From positions 1 through 64,000 of the forward strand of contig NW_027477091.1 in NCBI RefSeq assembly GCF_051020955.1: a stretch of DNA of 64,000 nucleotides, given 5' to 3'. Under the pieces are notes generated by a model. It saw only the letters and a list, made by a program, of their open reading frames with translations, was not told where the DNA came from and searched no databases. The stretch comes from Megalopta genalis (Eukaryota; Arthropoda; Insecta; Hymenoptera; Halictidae). Shown piece by piece: positions 42,141 through 54,605 of the stretch. Made by a program: the position numbers and the translations under genes. The first letter of the stretch is position 1; every line of letters starts with the position of its first letter.

Positions 42141-44132
42141 AGCATCCGATACTTGCGATATAACTGATACAGCTTCAAATGCAGGGGAAACAAACGAGTT
42201 AGCATCAAATCCATGCAAAACACATGATTTAGCTTCAAATCAATGCGATGTTGAAGGTGTAGCTTCAAATCCAAACGAAACACATGATTTAGCTTGAAAT
42301 CAATGCGATGTAGAAGGTTTTGCTTCAAATCCATGAAACACAAATGATTTTGATTCAGATACTTGCGATATAAGTAATACAGCTTCAAATGCAGACGAAA
42401 CAAACGAGTTAGCTTCCAATCCAAGCGAATCACATGATTTAGCTTCAAATCAATGCGATGTAGAAAGTTCAGCTTCAAATCCATGCGACACAAATGAATT
42501 AGCTTAAGATACTTGCGATATATGTGATACAGTTTCAAATGCAGGCGAAACAAACGAGTTAGCTTCAAATCCATGCGAAACACGTGATTTAGCAACAAAT
42601 CAATGCGAAGTATAAGGTTTAGATTCAAATCCATTCGAAACACATGAATTAGCTTCAAACCCATGCGATACACATGATTTAGCAGCAAATCAATGCGATG
42701 AAGAAGGTTTGGCTTCAAATCCATGCGAAACTAATGATTTAGCATCAGATACTAGCTATATAAGTGATATAGCTTCAAATGGAGGGGAAACAAACGAATT
42801 AGCTCCAAATCCAAGCGAATCATAGCTTCATAGAATCATTTAGCTTCAAATCAATGCGATTTAGAAGGTTTAAGTTCAAATCCAGGCGAAACACATAATT
42901 TACTTTCAAACGCTTGGGATATAAGTGATATAGCTTCAAATGCAGAAGAAACAGACGAGTTGGCTTCAACTCCATGCGAAACACATGATTTAGCTGCAAA
43001 TCAATGCGATGTAGAAGGTTTAGCTTGAAATCCATGCGAAACAAATGATTTATCTTCAAACACTTGGGATATAAGCGATATGTCTTCAAATGCAGACGAA
43101 ACAAACGATTTAGCTTCCAATCCAAGCGAATCACATGATTTAGCTTCAAATCAATGCGATGTAGAAAGTCTAGCTGCAAATCCATGCGAAACAAATTATT
43201 TAGCTTCAGATACTTGCGATATAACTGAAAAAGCTTCAAATGCAGGGGAAACAAACGAGTTAGCATCAATTCCATGCGAAACACATGATTTAGCTGCAAA
43301 TCAATGCGATGTAGAAGGTTTAGCTTCAAACCCAAACGAAACACATGATTTAGCTTCAAATCAATGCGATGTAGAAGGTATAGATTCAAATCCAAGCGCA
43401 ACACATGATTTAGCTTCAAAACAATGCGATGTAGACGGTTAAACATCAAATCTATACGAAACAAATGATTTAGCTTCAGATACTTGCGATATAACTGATA
43501 TAGCTTCAAATGCAGGGGAAACAAACGAGTAAGCTTCAAATCCATGCGAAACGCATGATTTAGCTGCAAATCAATGCGATGTAGAAGGTTTAGCTTCAAA
43601 TCCATGCGAAACAAAAGATTTAGTATCAGATACTTGCGACATAACTGAAATAGCTTCAAATGCAGGGGAAACAAACGAGTTAGCATCAATTCCATGCAAA
43701 ACACATGACTTAGCTTCAAATCAAAGCGATGTAGAAGGTATATCTTCAAATCCAAACGAAACACATGATTTAGCTTCAAATCAATGCGATGTCGAAGGTA
43801 TAGATTCAAATCCAAGCGCAACACATGATTTAGCTTCAAATCAATGCGATGTAGAAGGTTTATCTTCAAATCCATGCGAGACAAATTATTTAGCATCAGA
43901 TACATGCGATGTAACCGAAATAGCTTCAAATGCAGGGGAAACAAACGAGTTAGTATCAATTTCATGCAAAACACATGATTTAGCTTCAAATCAAAGCGAT
44001 GTAGAAGGTATATCTTCAAATCCAAACGAAACACATGATTTAGCTTCAAATCAATGCGATGTAGAAGGTTTAGCTTCAAATCCATGCGAGGCAAATGATT
44101 TATCATCATATACTTGCGATATAACCGAAGTA

Positions 44133-44282
44133 GCTTCAAATGCAGACGAAACAAACGAGTTAGCTTCAGATCCATGCGAAGCACATTATTTAGCTGCAAA
44201 TCAATGCGATGTAGAAGGTTTAGCTTCAAATCCATGCGAAACAAATGATTTAGCATCAGATACTTGCGATATAACTGAAATA
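44133..44282 (+). repeat. Exemplar 150-bp higher-order unit (E-A-B-C-D)
   Basis: Clean example of the five-monomer unit: E at 44,133-44,162, A at 44,163-44,192, B at 44,193-44,222, C at 44,223-44,252 and D at 44,253-44,282, each exactly 30 bp, followed directly by the next A-S-N-type start. This order recurs throughout both arms of the array. Elsewhere the unit is lengthened by extra A-B pairs (for example 121-300) or shortened by loss of monomers. The 150-bp length is close to a nucleosome core, which may be coincidence. Confidence 0.85.
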
Positions 44283-47200
44283 GCTTCAAATGCAGGTGAA
44301 ACAAACGAGTTATCATCAATTCCATGCAAAACACATGATTTAGCTTCAAATCAAAGCGATGTACAAGGTATATCTTCATATCCAAACGAAACACATGATT
44401 TAGCTTCAAATCAATGCGATGTAGAAGGTATAGATTCAAATCCAAGCGCAACACATGATTTAGCTTCAAATCAATGCGATGTAGAAGGATTAGCCTCAAA
44501 TCCATGCGAAACAAATGATTTACCTACAAATACTTGGGATATAAGTGATATAGCAGGAAATGCAGACGAATCAAACGAGTTAGCTTCAAAATCCATGCGA
44601 TACACATCATTTCGCTTTAAATCCATGCGAAGTAGAAGGCTTAGCTTCAAATCCATGCGAAACAAATGATTTAGGTTCAGATACTTGCGATACATTGATA
44701 TTGCTTCGAATGCAGGCGAAACTAACGAGTTAGCTTCAAAGCCAAGCGAATCACATGATTTAGCTGTAAATCAATGCGATGTAGAAGGTTTAGGTTCAAA
44801 TCCATGCGAGACATATGATTTAGCATCAGATACTTGCGATATAACTGATATAGCTTCAAATGCAGGGGAAACAAACGAGTTAGCATAAAATCCATGCAAA
44901 ACACATGATTTAGCTTGAAATCCATGCGAAACAAATGATTTATCTTCAAACACTTGTGATATAAGTGATATAGCTGCAAATGCAGACGAATCAAACGGGA
45001 TAGCTTCAAAATCCATGCGATACATATCATTTAGCTTCAAATCGATACGATGTAGAAGGTTTAGCTTCAAATTCATGCGAAACAAATGATTTAGCTTCAA
45101 ATCAATGCGATGTAGACGGTTAAACATCAAATCTATACGAAACAAATGATTTAGCTTCAGATACTTGCGATATAACTGATATAGCTTCAAATGCAGGGGA
45201 AACAAACGAGTTAGCTTCAAATCCATGCGAAACAAATGATTTAGCATCAGCTACTTGCGATATAACTGATATAGCTTCAAATGCAGACGAATCAAACGAG
45301 TTAGCTTCAAAATCCATGCGATACACATCATTTAGCTTTAAATCCATGCGAAGTAGAAGGCTTAACTTCAAATCCATGCGAAACAAATGATTTAGTTTCA
45401 GATACTTGTGATACATTGATATTGCTTCGAATGCAGGCGAAACTAACGAGTTAGCTTCAAAGCCAAGCGAATCACATGATTTAGCTGTAAATCAATGCGA
45501 TGTAGAAGGTTTAGCTTCAAATCCATGCGAAACAAATGATTTAGCTTCAAACACTTACGATATAAGTGATATAGCATCAAATGCAGGGAAAATAAACGAG
45601 TTAGCATCAAATCCATGCAAAACACATGATTTAGCTGCAAATCAATGCGATGTAAAAGGTTTAGCTTCAAATCCATGCGAAACAAATGATTTAGTATCAG
45701 ATACTTGCGACATAACTGAAATAGCTTCGAATGCAGGGGAAACAAACGAGTTAGCATCAATTCCATGCAAAACACATGATTTAGCTTCAAATCAAAGCGA
45801 TGTAGAAGGTATATCTTCAAATCCAAACGAAACACATGATTTAGCTTCAAATCAATGCGATGTAGAAGGTTTATCTTCAAATCCATGCGAGACAAATGAT
45901 TTAGCATCAGATACTTGCGATATAACTGAAATAGCTTCAAATGCAGGGGAAACAAACGAGTTATCATCAATTCCATGCAAAACACATGATTTAGCTTCAA
46001 ATCAAAGCGATGTACAAGGTATATCTTCATATCCAAACGAAACACATGATTTAGCTTCAAATCAATGCGATGTAGAAGGTATAGATTCAAATCCAAGCGC
46101 AACACATGATTTAGCTTCAAATCAATTCGATGTAGAAGGTTTAGCTTCAAATCCATGCGAGACAAATGATTTAGTATCAGATACTTGCGATATAACCGAA
46201 ATGGCTTCAAATGCAGGGGAAACAAACGAGTTAGCATCAATTCCATGCAAAACACATGATTTAGCTTCAAATCTAAGCGATGTAGAAGGTATATCTTCAA
46301 ATCCAAAAGAATCACACGATTTAGCTTCAAATCAATGCGATTTAGAAGGTTTAACTTCAAATCCAGGCGAAACAAATAATTTACTTTCAAACGCCTGTGA
46401 TATAAGTCATATAGCTTCAAATGCAGACGAAACAGACGAGTTAGCTTCAAATCCATGCGAAACACATTATTTAGCTTCAAATCAATGCGATGTAGAAAGT
46501 TCAGCTTCACATCCATGCGACACAAATGATTTAGCTTAAGATACTTGCGATATATGTGATACAGTTTCAAATGCAGGCGAAACAAACGAGTTAGCTTCAA
46601 ATCCATGCGAAACACATGATTTAGCAACAAATCAATGCGAAGTATAAGGTTTAGCTTCAAATCCATGCGAAACACATGAATTAGCTTCAAACCCATGCGA
46701 TACACATGATTTAGCAGCAAATCAATGCGATGAAGAAGGTTTGGCTTCAAATCCATGCGAAACTAATGATTTAGCTTCAGATACTAGCGATATAAGTGAT
46801 ATAGCTTCAAATGGAGGGGAAACAAAGGAGTTAGCTCCAAATCCAAGCGAATCATAGCTTCATAGAATCATTTAGCTTCAAATCAATGCGATTTAGAAAG
46901 TTTAAGTTCAAATCCAGGCGAAACAAATAATTTACTTTCAAACGCTTGGGATATAAGTGATATAGCTTGAAATGCAGAAGAAACAGACGAGTTTGCTTCA
47001 AATCCATGCGAAACACATGATTTAGCTGCAAATCAATGCGATGTAGAAGGTTTAGCTTGAAATCCATGCGAAACAAATGATTTATCTTCAAACACTTGGG
47101 ATATAAGTGATATGTCTTCAAATGCAGACGAAACAAACGATTTAGCTTCCAATCCAAGCGAATCACATGATTTAGCTTCAAATCAATGCGATGTAGAAAG

Positions 47201-50200
47201 TCTAGCTGCAAATCCATGCGAAACAAATTATTTAGCTTCAGATACTTGCGATATAAGTGATACAGCTACAAATGCAGACGAAATAAACGATTTAGCTTCC
47301 AATCTAGTCGAAACACATGATTTAGCTTTAAATCAATGCGATGTTGAAGATTTAGCTTCAAATCCATGAGACGCAAATGATTTAGCTTCAGATACTTGCG
47401 ATATAAATGATATTGCTTCAAATGCAGACGAATCAAACGAGTTAGCTTCAGAATCAATGCGATACACATGATTAAGCTTCAAATCAATGCTATGTAGAAG
47501 GATTAGCATCAAATTCATGCGACACAAATGATTTAGCTTCTGATACTTGCGATACAAGTGATATAGTTTCAAATGCAGACGAATCAAACGAGTTAGCTTC
47601 AAAATCCATGCGAAACGCATGATTTAACTGCAAATCAATGCGATGAAGAAAGTTTAGATGCAAATCCATGCGGTACACATGATGTAGCATCCAATCAATG
47701 CGATGTAGAAGGTTTAGCTTCAAATCCATGGGAAACAAATGATTTAGCTTCAGATACTTGCGATATAAGTGATATAGCATTAAATGCAGGCGAAACGACC
47801 GAGTTAGCTTCAAATCCATGCGAAACAAATGATTTAGGTTCAGATACTTGCGATACTTTGCTATTGCTTCAAATGCAGGCGAAACTAGCGAGTTAGCTTC
47901 AAATCCCTGCGAAACACATGATTTAGCTTCAAACACTTGGGATATAAGTGATATAGCTTCAAATGCAGACGAAACAAACGAGTTAGCTTCAAAGCCAAGC
48001 GAATCACATGACATAGCTTCAAATCACTGCGATTTAGAAGTTTTAGCTTCAAATCCATGCGAAACACATGATTTAGCTGCAAATCAATGCGATGTAGAAG
48101 GTTTAGCTTCAAATCCATGCGAAGCAAATGTTTTAGCATCAGATACTTGCGATATAATTGATATAGCCTCAAATGCAGGGGAAACAAACGAGTTAGCATA
48201 AAATCCATTTGAAACACATGATTTAGCTGCAAATCAATGCGATGTAGAAGGTTTAGCTTCAAATCCATGCGAAACAAATGATTTAGCATCAGATAATTAC
48301 GATATAAGTGATATAGCTTCAAATGCAGACGAATCAAACGAGTTAGCTTCAAAATCCATGCGATAGGCATCATTTAGCTTTAAATCCATGCGAAGTAGAA
48401 GACTTAGCTTCAAATCCATGCGATCAAGTGATTTAGGTTCAGATACTTGCGATACATTGATATTGCTTCAAATGCAGGCGAAACTAACGAGTCAGCTTCA
48501 AATCCATGCGAAATACATGATTTAGCTTCAAATCAATGCGGTGTAGAAGGTTAAACTTCAAATCTATACGAAACAAATGATTTAGCTTCAGATACTTGCG
48601 ATATAAGTGATATAGCATCAAATGCAGCCGAAACGACCGAGTTAGCTTCAAATCCATGCGAAACACATGATTTAGCTGCAAATCAATGCGAAGTAGAGGG
48701 TTTAGCTTCAAATCCATGCGAAATAAATGATTTAGCTTTAAATCCATGCGAAGTAGAAGGCTTAGCTTCAAATCCATGCGAAACAAATGATTTAGCATCA
48801 GATACTTGCGATATAACTGATATAATTTCAAATGCAGGGGGAACAAACGAGTTAGCATCAAATCCATGCAAAACACATGATTTAGCTTCAAATCAATGCG
48901 ATGTAGAAGGTTTAACTTCAAATCCAGGCGAAACAAATAATTTACTTTCAAACGCCTGTGATATAAGTGATATAGATTCAAATGCAGACGAAACAGACGA
49001 GTTACCTTCAAATCCATGCGAAACACATGATTTAGCTTCAAATCAATTTGAAGTAGAAGGATTAGCTTCAAATCCATGCGATACAATTGATTTAACAACA
49101 GATACATGCGATATAAGTGATATAGATTCAAATGCAGGAGAAACAAACGAGTTAGATGCAAATCCAAACGAATCACATGATTTAGCTTGAAATCAATGCG
49201 ATGTAGAAGGTTTTGCTTCAAATCCATGAGACACAAATGATTTAGATTCACATACTTGCGATATAAGTAATACAGCTTCAAATGCAGACGAAACAAACGA
49301 GTTAGCTTCCAATCCAAGCGAATCACATGATTTAGCTTCAAATCAATGCGATGTAGAAAGTTCAGCTTCAAATCCATGCGACACAAATGATTTAGCTTAA
49401 GATACTTGCGATATATGTGATACAGTTTCAAATGCAGGCGAAACAAACGAGTTAGCTTCAAATCCATGCGAAACACATGATTTAGCAACAAATCAATGCG
49501 AAGTATAAGGTTTAGCTTCAAATCCATTCGAAACACATGAATTAGCTTCAAACCCATGCGATACACATGATTTAGCAGCAAATCAATGCGATGAAGAAGG
49601 TTTGGCTTCAAATCCATGCGAAACTAATGATTTAGCTTCAGATACTAGCTATATAAGTGATATAGCTTCAAATGCAGGCGAACGACCGAGTTAGCTTCAA
49701 ATCCATGCGAAACACATGATTTAGCTGCAAATCAATGCGATGTAGAGGGTTTAGCTTCAAATCCATGCGAAACAAATGATTTAGCTTTAAATCCATGCGA
49801 AGTAGAAGGCTTAGCTTCAAATCCATGCGAAACAAATGATTTAGCATCAGATACTTGCGATATAACCGAAATAGCTTCAAATGTAGGGGAAACAAACGAG
49901 TTAGCATCAATTCCATGCAAAACACATGATTTAGCTTCAAATCAAAGCGATGTAGAAGGTACATCTACAAATCCAAACGAAACACATGATTTAGCATCAA
50001 ATCAATGCGATGTAGAAGGTATAGATACAAATCCAAGCGCAACACATGGTTTAGCTTCTAATCAATGCGATGTAGAAGGTTTATCTTCAAATCCATGCGA
50101 GACAAATGATTTAGCATCAGATACTTGCGATATAACCGAAATAGCTTCAAATGCAGGGGAAACAAACGAGTTAGCATCAATTCCATGCAAAACACATGAT

Positions 50201-52262
50201 TTAGCTTCAAATCAAAGCGATGTAGAAGGTACATCTACAAATCCAAACGAAACACATGATTTAGCTTCAAATCAATGCGATGTAGAAGGTATAGATTCAA
50301 ATCCAAGCGCAACACATGATTTAGCTTCAAATCAATGCGATGTAGAAGGTTTAGCCTCAAATCCATGCGAAACAAATGATTTACCTACAAACACTTGGGA
50401 TATAAGTGATATAGCAGGAAATGCAGACGAATCAAACGGGGAAGCTTCAAAATCCATGCGATACATATCATTTAACTTAAAATCGATACGAAGTAGAAGG
50501 CTTAGCTTCAAATCCATGCGAAACAAATGATTTAGCATCAGATACTTGCGATATAACTGAAAAAGCTTCAAATGCAGGGGAAACAAACGAGTTAGCATCA
50601 ATTCCATGCGAAACACATGATTTAGCTGCAAATCAATGCGATGTCGAAGGTTTAGCTTCAAATCCATGCGAAACAAATGATTTAGCATCAGATAATTGCG
50701 ATATAACTGATATAGCTTCAAATGCAGACGAATCAAACGAGTTAGCTTCAAAATCCATGCGATAGACATCATTTAGCTATAAATCCATGCGAAGTAGAAG
50801 GCTTAGCTTCAAATCCATGCGATCAAGTGATTTAGGTTCAGATACTTGCGATACATTGATATTGCTTCAAATGCAGGCGAAACTAACGAGTCAGCTTCAA
50901 ATCCATGCAAAATACATGATTTAGCTTCAAATCAATGCGGTGTAGAAAGTTAAACTTCAAATCTATACGAAACAAATGATTTAGCTTCAGATACTTGCGA
51001 TATAAGTGATATAGCATCAAATGCAGGCGAAACGACCGAGTTAGCTTCAAATCCATGCGAAACACATGATTTAGCTGCAAATCAATGCGATGTAGAGGGT
51101 TTATCTTCAAATCCATGCGAAACAAATGATTTAGCTTCAAATCAATGCGATGTAGAAGGTTTAGCTTCAAATCCATGCGAAACAAATGATTTAGTATCAG
51201 ATACTTGCGACATAACTGAAATAGCTTCAAATGCAGGGGAAACAAACGAGTTAGCATCAATTCCATGCAAAACACATGATTTAGCTTCAAATCAAAGCGA
51301 TGTAGAAGGTATATCTTCAAATCCAAACGAAACACATGATTTAGCTTCAAATCAATGCGATGTAGAAGGTATAGATTCAAATCCAAGCGCAACACATGGT
51401 TTAGCTTCTAATCAATGCGATGTAGAAGGTTTATCTTCAAATCCATGCGAGACAAATGATTTAGCATCAGATACTTGCGATATAACCGAAATAGCTTCAA
51501 ATGCAGGGGAAACAAACGAGTTAGCATCAATTCCATGCAAAACACATGATTTAGCTTCAAATCAAAGCGATGTAGAAGGTACATCTACAAATCCAAACGA
51601 AACACATGATTTAGCTTCAAATCAATGCGATGTAGAAGGTATAGATTCAAATCCAAGCGCAACACATGATTTAGCTTCAAATCAATGCGATGTAGAAAGT
51701 TCAGCTTCAAATCCATGCGACACAAATGATTTAGCTTAAGATACTTGCGATATATGTGATACAGTTTCAAATGCAGGCGAAACAAACGAGTTAGCTTCAA
51801 ATCCATGCGAAACGCATGATTTAGCTGCAAATCAATGCGATGTAGAAGGTTTAGCTTCAAATCCATGCGAAACAAATATTTTAGTATCAGATACTTGCGA
51901 CATAACTGAAATAGCTCCAAATGCAGGGGAAACAAACGAGTTAGCATCAATTCCATGCAAAACACATGATTTAGCTTCAAATCAAAGCGATGTAGAAGGT
52001 ATATCTTCAAATCCAAACGAAACACATGATTTAGCTTCAAATCAATGCGATGTAGAAGGTATAGATTCAAATCCAAGCGCAACACATGATTTAGCTTCAA
52101 ATCAATGCGATGTAGAAGGTTTATCTTCAAATCCATGCGAGACAAATGATTTAGCATCAGATACTTGCGATATAACCGAAATAGCTTCAAATGCAGGGGG
52201 AACAAACGAGTTAGCTTCAAATCCATGCGAAACGCATGATTTAGCTGCAAATCAATGCGATG

Positions 52263-52700
52263 TAGAAGGATTAGCTTCAAATCCAAGCGAAACAAATGGT
52301 TTATCTTGAAATACTTGTGATATTCATGATTTTGCTTCAACTGCATGCGAAACAAACGAGTTAGCTTCAAATCCAAGCGAAACACATGATTTAGCTTCAA
52401 ATTCGTGCGAAGTAGAAGACTTAGCGTCAAATCCATGCGAAGCAAATGGTTTAGCTTCAAATAATTGTGATATACATGATTTAGCTGCAACTTCATGCGA
52501 AACAAACGTGTTAGCTTCAAATCCATGCGAAACACATGATTTAGCTTAATATTCAAGCGAAACAGATAGTTTAGATTCAGACTCTTGTGATAAGCATGAT
52601 TTAGCTTCAACTGCATGCGAAACAAACGAGTTAGCTTCAAATCCAAGGGAAACACATGATTTAGTTTCAAATCAATGCGAAGTAGTAGGCTTAGTTTCAA
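52263..52700. repeat. Echo of the divergent subfamily
   Basis: Block of monomers with GTGATATTCATG, GTGATATACATG, GCTGCAACTTCATGCG and AATATTCAAGCGAAAC, matching the 40.2-41.1 kb subfamily and flanked by ordinary monomers. It shows long-range sequence exchange within the array. Confidence 0.7.
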
Positions 52701-53714
52701 ATCCTAGCGAAACACATGATTTAGCATCAGATACTTGCGATATAACTGAAATAGCTTCAAATGCAGGGGAAACAAACGAGTTAGCATCAAATCCATGCAA
52801 AACACATGATTTGGCTTCAAATCAAAGCGATGTTGAAGGTATACCTGCAAATCAAAGCAAAACGCATGATTTAGCTTCAAATCAATGCGATGTAGAAGGT
52901 TTAGCTTCAAATCCATGTGAAACAAATGATTTAGCATCAGATACTTGCGATATAACTGATATAGCTTCAAATGCAGGGGAAACAAACGAGTTAGCATCAA
53001 ATCCATGCAAAACACATGATTTAGCTTCAAATCAATGCGATGTAGAAGGTTTAGCTTCAAATCCAAGCGAAACACATGATTTTGCTTCAAATCAATGCGA
53101 TGTAGAAGGATTAGCTTCAAATCCATGCGAAACAAATGATTTAGCTGCAAATCAATGCGACGTACAAGATTTAGCTTCAAATCCATGCGAAACAAATGAT
53201 TTAGCATCAGATACTTGCGAAATAAGTGATACAGCTGCAAATGCAAGAGAAACAAACGAGGTAGCTTCAAATCCATGAGAAACACATGACTTGGCTCTAA
53301 ATCAATGCGATGTAGAAGGTTTACCTTCAAATCCATGCGAAACAAATGATTTAACATCAGATACTTGCGATATAACTGAAATAGCTTCAAATGCAGGGGA
53401 ATTAAACGAGTTAGCATCAAATCCATACAAAGCACAGAATTTAGTTTCAAATCAAAGCGATGTAGAAGGTATAGCTTCAAATCCAAGCGAAACACATGAT
53501 TTAGCTTCAAATCAATGCGATGTAGAAGGTTTAGCTTCAAATCCATGCGAAACAAATGATTTAGGTTCAGATACTTGCGATATATTGATATAGCTTCAAA
53601 TGCGGGCGAATCAAACGAGTTAGCTTCAAATCCAAGCGATATACTTGATTTAGCTTCAATTCAATGCGATGTAGAAGGTTTAGCTTCAAATCCATGCGAA
53701 ACAAATGATTTAGC

Positions 53715-53719
53715 ATCAG
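53715..53719 (+). repeat. Target-site duplication, left copy (ATCAG)
   Basis: ATCAG directly abuts the TGTTAATC end of the LTR and is repeated exactly at 56,849-56,853 on the other side of the element. Removing the element and one copy restores a normal satellite reading from GATTTAGCATCAG into ATAC-GGCGATATAAGTG. Five base pairs is the usual BEL/Pao duplication size. Confidence 0.9.
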
Positions 53720-53997
53720 TGTTAATCACGCACCGACACTGCGACCGTTGTTCGGTCTACGGGGGTTGTAAATTCCCGATTCTAATTTGACAATGTGGTT
53801 CGCGATGCTCTGTGCCCACTTAAAGTAACAGAGCTGGTAATGAAGGGTATTGACTGTTGCACTTTTTAACAGAAATAACGATTTTAATTTAGAAGACTAG
53901 ATATAGTACATGGAGTGTTTTCGGTCTGTGTAGTGTCGAATGATTGTTGAAGACTATGTTTTTCTGCGTTTTACTGTACGCGCCCCGACTGGTCGCA

Positions 53998-54009
53998 TTA
54001 TTTTATATC
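53998..54009 (-). promoter_or_regulatory. Possible TATA box of LTR
   Basis: Minus-strand GATATAAAATAA lies about 450 bp into the LTR, a plausible place for the U3/R promoter. It is supported only by its composition, in an otherwise GC-richer stretch. It would drive transcription on the minus strand. Confidence 0.3.
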
Positions 54010-54324
54010 GGTCACCCCCGTTTGAGATCCCTGAAGGAACCTCCACCTCCACGCCGGGACGCACTGATTGATTTTTCTCGAAGATTGCGATTTTCCAATC
54101 AGTGTCCTCTAAGCTTTTCGTCACCATCCTCTCGTATCGTCCTACACGAGCCTTGTCTAGGAGAGGGGGGTATTGCGTAGTTGCGTGGTCGGGAGGTCCC
54201 CTGGGGCCTGAGATATCGTCCCCGCGACGGTTGGGACTAAACTTTCTCAAGACCCGTTAAATTCTCAAATTTACGACGGGGTTGTTTTTTCGGGCCTTTC
54301 GTGCCTACGACGCGTCGCGGTCAT

Positions 54325-54386
54325 TAAAGAGACGGAAGACCCTGCACCGATGTTCTGCAGATGGAAAAAAGGTTTCCGTCTCTTTA
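54325..54386. other. 13-bp inverted repeat in LTR
   Basis: TAAAGAGACGGAA at 54,325-54,337 and its exact reverse complement at 54,374-54,386 are separated by 36 bases, enough for a hairpin in either strand or its RNA. It lies near the 5' end of the LTR, in presumed U3. The nearby 12-bp palindrome CTTTCGCGAAAG at 54,413-54,424 adds another dyad. Both could be protein-binding sites; function unknown. Confidence 0.7.
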
Positions 54387-54455
54387 TGATCCTCGCTGGT
54401 CCACGCCATAAACTTTCGCGAAAGCGGCCTACGGGAGGTCCTACAGAACGGAACA

Positions 54456-54466
54456 TCCTCCCCGCC
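54456..54466 (-). promoter_or_regulatory. Polypurine tract
   Basis: Minus-strand GGCGGGGAGGA directly precedes the TGTTCC start of the 3' LTR, which is the required position for the plus-strand DNA primer of an LTR retrotransposon. Confidence 0.85.
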
Positions 54467-54605
54467 TTGATAGGGAACCGATCAAAGTGAAATGAGGAAA
54501 GTCTAATCGATGTGTGGTGACCAATGTGGATGACTAATGTATGATGTGTAACGTGTATGAATGTAATGTTTCGCGTAGGCGTACGTGTATCTGAGAGCCT
54601 TATAT
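54467..54605 (-). other. 3' untranslated region of the element
   Basis: Non-repetitive stretch of 139 bp between the pol stop and the polypurine tract. No open frame or motif recognised. Confidence 0.6.

Larger units (their letters stand above)
1..53719. repeat. 30-bp satellite array, left arm
   Basis: Continuous head-to-tail array of a 30-bp monomer with no unique sequence apart from small indels. The plus-strand monomer starts GCTTCAAAT, has a near-invariant TGCGA around its middle, and ends GATTTA; a consensus-like copy is 44,223-44,252. Five types are distinguishable. A ends ACACATGATTTA. B carries CAATGCGATGTAGAAGG. C ends ACAAATGATTTA. D carries GATACTTGCGATATAAGTG. E carries GCAGACGAAACAAACGAG and lacks the TGC. 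Types tend to follow the order E-A-B-C-D. Single-base indels and fixed stop codons are common in every frame, which argues against current coding function. Satellite or expanded minisatellite DNA is the best call; whether it is centromeric, telomere-proximal or interstitial cannot be told from the sequence. Confidence 0.95.
42141..53719. repeat. Satellite domain 42.1-53.7 kb (mosaic)
   Basis: Mosaic of blocks found to the left: single phase-shift markers at 42,816 and 46,848, a copy of the 22.6-23.1 kb block near 47.1-47.6 kb, a copy of the 14.1-14.9 / 25.4-26.2 kb block at 48.5-49.3 kb, and the 24.9-25.5 kb module at 53.1-53.7 kb. A-B pair reiterations dominate 43.2-46.3 kb and 49.7-52.2 kb. 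Both strands have long stop-free frames, up to 564 codons on the minus strand at 42,820-44,514, which I treat as by-products of the repeat. No genes seen. Confidence 0.75.
53720..54455 (-). repeat. 3' LTR (736 bp)
   Basis: On the minus strand the LTR starts TGTTCCGTTCTG and ends GTGATTAACA, with the standard TG...CA termini and TGTT/AACA terminal inversion. The 5' boundary is fixed by the 25-bp match to the stub at 56,824-56,848 and by the polypurine tract. The 3' boundary is fixed by the target duplication. A TATA-like GATATAAAATAAT lies at about 53,998-54,009 and a variant polyadenylation hexamer ATTAAA at about 53,883-53,888 (both minus strand); their use is a guess. Short open frames inside the LTR have no recognisable content. 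The first 168 plus-strand bases are identical to those starting at 63,833. Confidence 0.9.

Noticed and set aside
42820..44514. Long minus-strand reading frames (hundreds of codons) as protein genes
   Set aside because: The 30-bp monomer lacks stops in this frame, so length is automatic. The translation is only a ten-residue periodic pattern, frames are broken at every register change, and no signal or domain is present.
1..53719. Centromeric identity of the array, including a CENP-B-type box
   Set aside because: I see no match to the mammalian CENP-B box. Position and chromatin cannot be judged from sequence alone.
53756..53775. Possible tRNA or primer-binding site near the LTR edge
   Set aside because: No cloverleaf was found. 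The true primer-binding site should lie inside the 5' LTR and has been deleted.
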